DNA of 10,990 nt, taken from NCBI GenBank assembly GCA_016191715.1, contig JACPVN010000033.1, positions 1-10,990 on the forward strand, in the 5' to 3' direction. The position numbers were made by a program, and so were the translations under genes. Shown in pieces: positions 5,459 through 10,990 of this stretch. The notes beneath the pieces are model-generated. The model ran no database searches. It was not told where the DNA came from and saw nothing but the letters and a program-made list of their open reading frames with translations. Each line of letters opens with the position of its first letter. Position 1 is the stretch's first letter. This stretch comes from Ignavibacteriota bacterium (GTDB lineage Bacteria; Bacteroidota; Ignavibacteria; UBA10030; SZUA-254).

Positions 5459-6913
5459 TTATTTCTTCCCTTCCTCCACTTTCGGCGCTTTCCCAAGTAC
5501 ATCAACAATCGAATAATTCTTGATGGAGCCAAGATTCAGCGCTTTGATTCCTTTCTCGATTTCTTTCTTATCGCCGACAACAATAACGGCAATGTTTTCC
5601 GTATCAATGTATTTCTTTGCTACACGGATAACATCCTCCTTCGTTACAGCCAATATCTTTTGGATGTAATTATTGAAATAATCATCCGGCAAATTATACA
5701 AGACAAGTTCGCTTAACATTCCTGCAATCGAACCGAGAGAAGAAAAATTATCGGGGTAGCCAAGCGCAAGATAATTTTTCCCGCGTGCAAGGTCATCATC
5801 GGAAATTTCCGGGATTCCGCGAAGTTCTTTCATAAACTCGATCAGTGCGCTGTCGGTTTTGTTCGTTTGAACATCCGATGCCGCGGTAAACGGTCCCGGT
5901 GTCGGACGCATTGAGAAAGAAGAATTTGCGCCGTACGCGTAACCGTGCGTCTCACGAAGGTTTTGATTCAATCGTGAACTGAATGAACCGCCAAGAATCG
6001 TGTTCATCACCTGAATTGCATAGTAATCGTCTGTCAACCGCTCAACGCCAATCCTCCCAAATCGAATGACCGATTGAGCCGCGCCCGGTTTATCAACCAA
6101 ATAAATTTTTCTGCCGCTCACTTGGTCAACGGAAGGTAACTTCACTTCCTGCGCTTTTCCACTCTGCCAACCGGCAAACATCTTTTCCAACTTCTGTTGA
6201 ATTCCGTTCTTGGCTACATCGCCGACAATAACAAGCGTTGAGTTTGAAGGAAGAAAATTCTGCGCATGAAACGCTTTCAAATCCTCCGACTTCAGCGCAC
6301 GAAGACTCTTCTCATTCCCCATGTCGGGAATTCCGTACGGATGTTTCGTTCCGTACAATGTTCGCCCGAAGATAACGTTAGCAATCGCTCGTGGTTCGTC
6401 GTGCCATTGCATCAATCTCGTCAAGCGTTCTTTCTTCTTGCGTTCAAGTTCGTCGGCAGGAAATGTCGGTCGCATAATTATATCTGCAAATAACTCCATC
6501 GCGGCATCCAATTTTGAAAGAGGCGTGTGCAGTGAAACTCCGCTCGTATGCATTCCCGCGTACGGGAAAATATTCGCTCCGAGAAAACTGATTGCATCGG
6601 AAAGTTCGAGCGCGTTGCGTGTACCGGCGCCTTCATCCATCATTTCCGCGACCATGCTTGCAAGTCCCGGTTTGTCAGAGGGATTCATGACGGAACCGGT
6701 ATTGACCATCAGTTCCATTTCTACGAGCGGCAATTCGTGTTTCTCCATCAACACAACTTTCATTCCGTTCGCTAATGTAAAATGTTGAATCGGTGGAAGT
6801 TTCAACGTCGGTTGCGGACCTGCGGCGGGCGGTTTACTTCTGTCAGGCGCTTGAGCAAATACGTAAGAGACAAACAAAGAAAGAATAATAAGAGAGGTGT
6901 ATAAGCGTATCAT
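5459..6913 (-). CDS. M16 peptidase-like subunit lacking the zinc site (probable inactive partner)
   Basis: A 484-aa secreted protein with two M16 half-domains. A signal peptide covers residues 1-20 (MIRLYTS then a hydrophobic core, ending SYVFA before QAP). At the place of the HxxEH motif the sequence is GLASMVAEMMDEG (residues 83-95), so His, Glu and His are replaced by Ser86, Ala89 and Glu90: no zinc catalysis is expected. The C-terminal half keeps the substrate-binding Arg/Tyr pair in LRETHGYAYGA (Arg320, Tyr327). It lies directly downstream of a zinc-competent M16 gene and probably forms a heterodimer with it in the periplasm. The ATG at 6913 gives the signal peptide at the very N-terminus but has only a weak ribosome site. 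A longer reading from ATG 7006 adds 31 repeat-derived residues and has a strong AGGAGG. The last 20 residues are duplicated as a relic at 4643-4705. Confidence 0.92.
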   Translation of the reverse strand: MIRLYTSLIILSLFVSYVFAQAPDRSKPPAAGPQPTLKLPPIQHFTLANGMKVVLMEKHELPLVEMELMVNTGSVMNPSDKPGLASMVAEMMDEGAGTRNALELSDAISFLGANIFPYAGMHTSGVSLHTPLSKLDAAMELFADIIMRPTFPADELERKKKERLTRLMQWHDEPRAIANVIFGRTLYGTKHPYGIPDMGNEKSLRALKSEDLKAFHAQNFLPSNSTLVIVGDVAKNGIQQKLEKMFAGWQSGKAQEVKLPSVDQVSGRKIYLVDKPGAAQSVIRFGRIGVERLTDDYYAIQVMNTILGGSFSSRLNQNLRETHGYAYGANSSFSMRPTPGPFTAASDVQTNKTDSALIEFMKELRGIPEISDDDLARGKNYLALGYPDNFSSLGSIAGMLSELVLYNLPDDYFNNYIQKILAVTKEDVIRVAKKYIDTENIAVIVVGDKKEIEKGIKALNLGSIKNYSIVDVLGKAPKVEEGKK

Positions 6914-6917
6914 TGTG

Positions 6918-7004
6918 TACTTCGTTCTTAGTTCTTGGTACTTTGGGTTACTCTGAGTACTTGATACTCGGTACTGACTACTGGCTACTGAATACTGACT
7001 ACTC
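6918..7004. repeat. Degenerate short-period repeat between the two M16 genes
   Basis: On the - strand this stretch is built from variations on AGTAGTCAGTA / AGTATTCAGTAGCCAGT with later units drifting to AGTACCAAGAACT. It separates the strong AGGAGG at 7016-7021 from the ATG at 6913 that heads the signal peptide. It stays open in frame with the M16 gene, and it looks like an intergenic simple repeat, not conserved coding sequence. Confidence 0.6.
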
Positions 7005-7008
7005 ATGA

Positions 7009-8361
7009 TTATTTTCCTCCTTTCGTCGCGGCTAATTCTGTCTTTCCTTTCGGAACGACACTTAACAGAACGCGCCCATCATCAATTAAATATTTATCGC
7101 AAACCGAGTGAACATCTTTCGGGTCTATCGCTTTGTAACGAGCGAGGTCTTCGAAAAAGTAATCGGGATTCCCTGTTAAGGTAAAATAATTGTTGAGTTG
7201 GTCGGCTTTACCTGATGCTCCTTCGAGCCGGTCAAGGAAACTTGCCTCGTATTGATTGACTGCTCGTTGAACTTCCATCGTTGTCGGCGGTTCCGTTTTT
7301 AGTTTGTTGATTTCTTCCTGAATGATTGTTTCAAGTTCGGAAAGCGAATACCCTTCTCTTGCTGTTGCCATAATCATAAATGCAGAACCGATAGCCGATG
7401 AACTTTGAAACGCGGATACATCCTGTGCTATTTGCATGTCATACACAAGTCGTTTGTAAAGTCGGGATGTTTTTCCTCCGGCAAGAACATTGGCAAGTAT
7501 GTCGAGTTCAGCATCGCCCGGAGAAAGAACTCTCGGTGAATGCCATGCCATATACAACCGCGGCAGTTGAACTTTATCTTCAAGCACAACGCGCTTTTCT
7601 TCTGTCAACACAGCGGGCGGATATGAAAGCGGCGGCGCTTGTTTTCCACCCTTCACATCGCTGAACCATTTTTCAACAAGTGATTTCGTTCTCACAGGTT
7701 CAATATCTCCTGCAATGACAAGACTTGCATTGTTCGGAACGTAATAGGTTTTGAAAAATTGCGCTACATCATCGTATGAAGCGGCAGATAAATCTTCCAT
7801 CGAACCAATGGTGGGCCAATGATACGGATGGTCTTTCGGATAGAGATTCTCCATCAGAGTCGGAAATGCAAGTCCGTACGGTCTGTTTTCGTATGACTGA
7901 CGGCGTTCGTTCTTCACAACATCACGCTGTCCGTCCACTTTTCCGGGAGACATTGCATCGAGCAGAAATCCCATTCTGTCCGATTCCAAAAACAGCGCGA
8001 GTTCGAGCGCGTTGCTTGGAAGATTTTCATAGTAATTTGTCCGGTCAGTTGTTGTGGAACCGTTGTTATCACCGCCCGCGCCTTCAAGCCATTGGTCGAA
8101 TTTTCCTTCCGGCACGTTGCCCGAACCTTCGAACATGATATGCTCGAATAAATGGGCAAACCCGGTTCGTCCCGGCTTCTCATTTCCCGAGCCAACATGA
8201 TACCAAACGTTCACGCTGACCACCGGCACGGTGTGGTCTTCATGCAGAATGACATTCAAACCGTTCGGTAACGTAAACCGTGTGTACGGAACCGAGAGAC
8301 GGACATCCTGCGCAAATAAATAAGTTGATAGTAATAGTAAAAGAATTATGAGTCGTTTCAT
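7009..8361 (-). CDS. Secreted M16 family zinc metallopeptidase, catalytic subunit
   Basis: A 450-aa M16 (pitrilysin/processing-peptidase-like) protease. A signal peptide is at residues 1-17 (MKRL, hydrophobic core, ending LFAQ), so it acts in the periplasm. The inverted zinc motif HLFEH is at 70-74 (His70, catalytic Glu73, His74) and the third ligand Glu152 lies in NERRQSYENRPYG, 77 residues further, the normal M16 spacing. The C-terminal half-domain is present, but its TSRLYKRLVYDMQIAQD block (298-314) has Val306 and Gln313 where M16 proteins usually have the substrate-binding Arg and Tyr; the neighbouring inactive subunit supplies them. The ATG at 8361 is preceded by AAGGAAG at 8367-8373 (about 5 nt). 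The partner gene follows directly, so they form one operon. Substrates are unknown; small unfolded peptides are typical for the family. Confidence 0.95.
   Translation of the reverse strand: MKRLIILLLLLSTYLFAQDVRLSVPYTRFTLPNGLNVILHEDHTVPVVSVNVWYHVGSGNEKPGRTGFAHLFEHIMFEGSGNVPEGKFDQWLEGAGGDNNGSTTTDRTNYYENLPSNALELALFLESDRMGFLLDAMSPGKVDGQRDVVKNERRQSYENRPYGLAFPTLMENLYPKDHPYHWPTIGSMEDLSAASYDDVAQFFKTYYVPNNASLVIAGDIEPVRTKSLVEKWFSDVKGGKQAPPLSYPPAVLTEEKRVVLEDKVQLPRLYMAWHSPRVLSPGDAELDILANVLAGGKTSRLYKRLVYDMQIAQDVSAFQSSSAIGSAFMIMATAREGYSLSELETIIQEEINKLKTEPPTTMEVQRAVNQYEASFLDRLEGASGKADQLNNYFTLTGNPDYFFEDLARYKAIDPKDVHSVCDKYLIDDGRVLLSVVPKGKTELAATKGGK
7016..7021 (-). promoter_or_regulatory. Strong Shine-Dalgarno before the alternative M16 start
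   Basis: AGGAGG at 7016-7021 on the - strand is within the last codons of the upstream M16 gene, 9 nt before an ATG at 7006. It is about 100 nt from the ATG at 6913 that best fits the signal peptide, so it decides in favour of the longer protein unless the repeat between them is a recent insertion. Confidence 0.6.
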
Positions 8362-8415
8362 GAGTTCTTCCTTATGTATGTGAAAGAAATGTAGTTTAAG
8401 TATGAGAAATAATTT

Positions 8416-8676
8416 CTATCGTTTGTAAATTTCACTTCGATGACCAACCTGATGTATTATAATTGTTTGTTCCCGAAAAAGGATTTGATAGATAACCCGA
8501 TAATCTCCGACCCGTAATTTATACAATCCTGTTAATTCACCTTTAAGAGACAATTGACGAAGAGTTTCAATATTTTCTGATAACCATTTGATTCGTTTTG
8601 TCACTTGGCGTGCTATTGTTTTATCAAGTGACATTAAATCACTTTCCGCTTCGGGAAGAATTGTAATTTTATACAC
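8416..8676 (-). CDS. RelE/ParE superfamily toxin
   Basis: An 86-aa RelE-fold protein. Typical features in order are YKITILPEAESDLMSLD (residues 2-18), a central helix pair, then LKGELTGLYKLRVGDYRVIYQI (44-65) with the basic core residues Lys53, Arg55 and Arg60, and the C-terminal VGHRSEIYK block (77-85). This is the pattern of the mRNA-cleaving RelE branch, not of an obvious gyrase-targeting ParE. The start is GTG at 8676, 5 nt after the antitoxin stop; no Shine-Dalgarno is visible, so translation is probably coupled to the antitoxin. The order antitoxin-toxin is the classic relBE order. Confidence 0.9.
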   Translation of the reverse strand: MYKITILPEAESDLMSLDKTIARQVTKRIKWLSENIETLRQLSLKGELTGLYKLRVGDYRVIYQILFREQTIIIHQVGHRSEIYKR

Positions 8677-8681
8677 GGATA

Positions 8682-8897
8682 CTACAAATTCAAAGATGAC
8701 ATTAGTTCATCGAATGGTTTTCCACGTTCACCTTTTTCAACCAACTTCTTCTGTTTCAAAAGTCGCTTTGCAACGGGTTGTCTCATTTCGAATCCTTCAT
8801 CCGGATCTAATAATATTTCCCGTAATTTATGTTCGATTGTTATTTCAATAAAAGATTTCAATTCATCTTTTGTCATTTGTGCTACGGTAATCGTCAT
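8682..8897 (-). CDS. Antitoxin-like small protein paired with the RelE-type toxin
   Basis: A 71-aa protein with an N-terminal helix-rich segment (TKDELKSFIEITIEHKLREIL, about residues 9-29), a conserved-looking DPDEGFEMRQPVAKRLL stretch (31-47), and a Lys/Glu-rich C-terminus. Small proteins with a 'DPDEG-L-LR' block are commonly encoded just before RelE/ParE toxins; I do not recognise a named DNA-binding fold with confidence. The ATG at 8897 has AAGGA at 8905-8909 with 7 nt spacing. It is the first gene of its two-gene unit, 5 nt before the toxin. Identification as an antitoxin rests on context and this motif. Confidence 0.78.
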   Translation of the reverse strand: MTITVAQMTKDELKSFIEITIEHKLREILLDPDEGFEMRQPVAKRLLKQKKLVEKGERGKPFDELMSSLNL

Positions 8898-8940
8898 ATA
8901 AATATCCTTTTTGGAATAATCTCTGGATAATTTAGTTTTG

Positions 8941-8967
8941 AATATACTTAATTGTGAAAATTTTCAA
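8941..8967 (-). promoter_or_regulatory. Possible promoter/operator of the antitoxin-RelE unit
   Basis: The 73-nt gap between the YgiT-type gene and the antitoxin gene is AT-rich. On the - strand it contains TTGAAA (8962-8967) and TATATT (8941-8946) 15 nt apart, which is short for a sigma-70 promoter, and a 12-bp palindrome TGAAAATTTTCA (8955-8966) that could be an operator. This is a weak call from pattern alone. Confidence 0.2.
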
Positions 8968-8970
8968 TAA

Positions 8971-9201
8971 CTATATCGAAACAAAATCAATCACAGGCAT
9001 TTGAATAATTTTATCAGGCAATCGTTCCTGCAAAATTGCTTCTTGAATTTTTCTAACAGTTGCCGGTGAATAAAATCTCTCACCGCATTGTGTACAAACA
9101 CGCGCAGGAACATGTTCAATCAAGTGCATCTTTCCATTTGTTTCGATGGAATATGAAGTTAATTGCTCGATGATAGTTCCACCGCATAAATCGCATTTCA
9201 T
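8971..9201 (-). CDS. YgiT-type zinc-finger protein (MqsA N-domain-like)
   Basis: A 76-aa protein with two CxxC knuckles, CDLC (Cys3, Cys6) and CTQC (Cys36, Cys39), that would bind one zinc as in the N-terminal domain of MqsA-type antitoxins. After the second knuckle comes ERFYSPATVRKIQEAIL, a helix typical of the YgiT-type family; a full MqsA helix-turn-helix domain is absent. The start at 9201 is chosen because ATGA overlaps the stop of the DUF4258 gene by 4 nt and an AGGA lies at 9209-9212; a longer reading from 9231 would add ten residues. In many genomes YgiT-type and DUF4258 genes are adjacent, so this is the likely antitoxin of a toxin-antitoxin-like pair. Confidence 0.87.
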   Translation of the reverse strand: MKCDLCGGTIIEQLTSYSIETNGKMHLIEHVPARVCTQCGERFYSPATVRKIQEAILQERLPDKIIQMPVIDFVSI

Positions 9202-9506
9202 TTTGTTTTCCTTTCTATGAAATTTACCCACAGATTAAAATCAGGTTCATAAACTGTTATAATTTTGATAAGGTCACGAATTGGATAACTGCATTGAATA
9301 TGCAGTGGTCGCTCCTGTTTCGTCAGCCCGAAAATCAAACAACTCGGACCATATTTATCTTCCGGATAGTCTTCAATGATAATTCCATTCTCGATTGCTT
9401 CACATATTTCTTGTTCGTAGATTAATCGTATGATTGTTTGGTCAACAGCATGATGACTGTATTCATACAATCCTAAACGAATCTTTTTTTTTATATCCTC
9501 AATCAT
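9198..9506 (-). CDS. DUF4258 protein, probable toxin-like partner of the YgiT-type protein
   Basis: A 102-aa protein matching DUF4258, a small compact family often encoded next to YgiT-type zinc-finger proteins. The N-terminal block has YEYSHHAVDQTIIRLI (residues 14-29) with the characteristic S-H-H and R, then EICEAIENGIIIEDYPEDKYGPSCL (33-57) and a strand region with RPLHIQC (66-72), ending in TVYEPD (84-89), a hallmark of the family. Activity is not established; the toxin role is inferred from genetic pairing. Its ATG (9506) overlaps the last base of the ispG stop (TAATG), and no clear Shine-Dalgarno precedes it, so it is probably translated by reinitiation after ispG. Confidence 0.85.
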   Translation of the reverse strand: MIEDIKKKIRLGLYEYSHHAVDQTIIRLIYEQEICEAIENGIIIEDYPEDKYGPSCLIFGLTKQERPLHIQCSYPIRDLIKIITVYEPDFNLWVNFIERKTK

Positions 9507-10642
9507 TAACTCGGTTGAAACTTTTCCACTTCTTCTAAAATCGTTGAAACGATTTCTTCTTCTTTCACCCGTTTGATAACTTCACCCTTGCGATAAAGAA
9601 TTGCAACTCCTTTTCCTGCGGCGATGCCGATGTCGGCTTCACTTGCTTCGCCGGGTCCATTAACGACGCAACCGAGAACTGCAATCTTCACTGGCTTTTT
9701 CACGCCTGCAAGTTTCTCTTCAAGTTGCGCCATAATGCCGAATAAATCCACTTCCAATCGTCCGCATGTTGGGCAGGCAATCAATTCGACATTGCGTGAA
9801 GCAAGACTGAGCGAGCGGAGAATCTCTTTCCCGACCTCCACTTCTTTTACCGGTTCGTCAGTCAACGAAACGCGAATCGTATCACCGATTCCTTCCGCTA
9901 ATAACGCACCAATACCAACGGCGGATTTAATTGTTCCGACCCGCGTTGTTCCTGCTTCGGTCACTCCAAGATGAAGCGGAATATCCGTTCGTTGCGCAAC
10001 GAGACGATATGCTTCAATCATCAATTTCACATCAGTTGACTTTACGGAGATAATCACATCATGGAAACCAAAATCTTCACAAATTTCTACATGCCGCATC
10101 GCGCTTTCGTACAATGCTTCAGGAGTCGGGTATCCATGCTTTTCGAGAATGTCTTCTTCAAGCGAGCCGGAGTTTACACCGATACGAATCGGGATTCCTT
10201 TCTTCTTCGCTTCTGTTAACACTTGTTCGATTCGGTCTCGTGAGCCGATGTTTCCGGGATTGAGCCGGACTTTGGCGACATTTCCTTCAATCGCTTTCAA
10301 TGCAAACACATGATTGAAATGAATATCGGCTACGATGGGAACAGGCGATCGTTTCACTATCTCACCGATTGCATCTGCCGCTTCTTTATCATTGACAGTG
10401 ACACGAACAATATCGCATCCCGCTTCCGTCGCATCGAGAATTTGCCTCACTGTTCCATCAACATCCGAAGTTTTTGTCTTCGTCATCGTCTGGACTGAAA
10501 TCGGTGCGTTTCCACCAACGAGAATTCCGCCGACATTCACTTGCCGGGTTTTCCTTCTTACACCAACTTTGTATGTTTGATGCGGACTTGAAGGAACAGA
10601 AAATTCTATAAGATTACTTTCTTTTGATAGAGTTGATTGCAT
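9506..10642 (-). CDS. ispG: 4-hydroxy-3-methylbut-2-en-1-yl diphosphate synthase IspG (GcpE)
   Basis: A 378-aa enzyme of the MEP isoprenoid pathway that converts ME-cPP to HMBPP using a 4Fe-4S cluster and reduced ferredoxin or flavodoxin. The N-terminal TIM-barrel region includes GGNAPISVQTMT (about residues 43-54), GCDIVRVTV (75-83), VPIVADIHFN (101-110), KVRLNPGNIG (124-133) and HLGVTEAGT (224-232). The cluster ligands are CPTCGR (Cys290, Cys293) and CVVNGPGE (Cys325, Glu332), with the same relative spacing as in E. coli IspG. The protein is the short two-domain form without the large insertion seen in plant, Chlorobium and many Bacteroidota enzymes. The ATG at 10642 gives an N-terminus about 16 residues longer than the E. 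coli type; there is no clear Shine-Dalgarno. Upstream (10643-10705) there is only AT-rich, repeat-like sequence. Confidence 0.96.
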   Translation of the reverse strand: MQSTLSKESNLIEFSVPSSPHQTYKVGVRRKTRQVNVGGILVGGNAPISVQTMTKTKTSDVDGTVRQILDATEAGCDIVRVTVNDKEAADAIGEIVKRSPVPIVADIHFNHVFALKAIEGNVAKVRLNPGNIGSRDRIEQVLTEAKKKGIPIRIGVNSGSLEEDILEKHGYPTPEALYESAMRHVEICEDFGFHDVIISVKSTDVKLMIEAYRLVAQRTDIPLHLGVTEAGTTRVGTIKSAVGIGALLAEGIGDTIRVSLTDEPVKEVEVGKEILRSLSLASRNVELIACPTCGRLEVDLFGIMAQLEEKLAGVKKPVKIAVLGCVVNGPGEASEADIGIAAGKGVAILYRKGEVIKRVKEEEIVSTILEEVEKFQPS

Positions 10643-10705
10643 ATCGTATCGTTTTCGTTTCAGGTTTCAAGCACTATCTAACGTGTAACCTCAAACCTAA
10701 AACCA

Positions 10706-10990
10706 TTAATTCAGTCGTTTGCTTTCTTCAAACAAAAATCGTTTTTCTTCTTCTGTCAGACTTTGATACCCGCTCTGATTTATCTTGTCGAGAATTTCAT
10801 CCAAGCGCGATTGAGTTTCCTTTTGAGAATCTGATTGAATATCCTCATAGGTTGCTTCTCCCACTTCTTCCTGCGGGCGCGTTGCAGTGTATCGGTATTG
10901 GGGTTGAGAGTAAAATATCGGTTTCTTTTTGAACATTGAAGGTAGTCCGAGCCGTTGTTGGTCAACGAGTAAATAAATAAATCCTACCAA
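10706..10990 (-). CDS. C-terminal part of a rhomboid-family membrane protein (partial)
   Basis: The last 94 residues of a protein that continues past the right edge. It opens with a hydrophobic segment (LVGFIYLLV), followed by a charged juxtamembrane region with FKKKP, a Gln/Glu-rich linker, and a terminal block SRLDEILDKINQSGYQSLTEEEKRFL near residues 61-86 ending in FEESKRLN. Rhomboid intramembrane proteases of Bacteroidota commonly carry such a 'DEILDKI-SGYDSLT-EEK-FL' tail after the last helix. The catalytic Ser and His lie outside the window, so protease activity cannot be judged. The stop is TAA at 10706-10708. It is upstream of ispG on the same strand with a 63-nt gap. Confidence 0.68.
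   Translation of the reverse strand: MVGFIYLLVDQQRLGLPSMFKKKPIFYSQPQYRYTATRPQEEVGEATYEDIQSDSQKETQSRLDEILDKINQSGYQSLTEEEKRFLFEESKRLN

Noticed and set aside
5347..5532. A 61-codon - strand open frame over the MITE-like element
   Set aside because: It runs across the hairpins and into the M16 3' end in another frame, with no recognisable protein features.
6321..6788. A 155-codon + strand open frame opposite the second M16 gene
   Set aside because: It is a shadow of a well-supported coding region, with no ribosome site or recognisable domain.

Overview
This window looks like a chromosomal piece from a moderate-GC bacterium of the Bacteroidota/Chlorobi-Ignavibacteria assemblage. That is an inference from gene content: ParA-ParB followed by a DUF5683 protein (a Bacteroidota-type neighbourhood), a secreted M16 peptidase pair, the C-terminal tail of a rhomboid-like protein of the Bacteroidota type, and many short palindromic intergenic repeats. 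Several genes appear to use TTG or GTG starts. There are no rRNA or tRNA genes, CRISPR arrays or transposases.

Left part (1-3950, all + strand): the 3' part of a UPF0173 metallo-beta-lactamase-fold hydrolase; a nested palindromic repeat; a four-helix CopD-like membrane protein; then a tightly packed parA-parB-ridA run (gaps of 1, 3 and 11 nt) and a DUF5683 membrane protein. ParA and ParB are the chromosome segregation pair; no convincing parS site is visible in the window.

Middle (3951-5458): two small toxin-antitoxin-like pairs on the - strand, BrnT/CopG-type antitoxin and DUF4160/DUF2442. Between them lies a striking relic: the last 21 codons (with stop) of an M16 peptidase gene (- strand) joined through TTT to the last 26 codons (with stop) of a DUF5683 gene (+ strand). 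Intact versions of both genes flank the region. This is the junction expected from a tandem duplication of 'DUF5683 tail - spacer - M16 tail'. Each copy of the spacer now carries a different toxin-antitoxin-like pair. A MITE-like palindromic element (5331-5448) sits next to the M16 3' end.

Right part (5459-10990, all - strand): an M16 pair. The upstream gene (7009-8361) has the full zinc site; the downstream gene (5459-6913/7006) has lost it but keeps the substrate-binding Arg/Tyr pair, so the two probably form an active/inactive heterodimer in the periplasm. Further right are an antitoxin/RelE-type toxin pair, a DUF4258/YgiT-type zinc-finger pair whose first start codon overlaps the ispG stop (TAATG), ispG itself (MEP isoprenoid pathway, complete 4Fe-4S ligand set), and the C-terminal tail of a rhomboid-family protein cut by the window edge. 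In all, four different two-gene toxin-antitoxin-like modules lie within about 5.6 kb between housekeeping genes.
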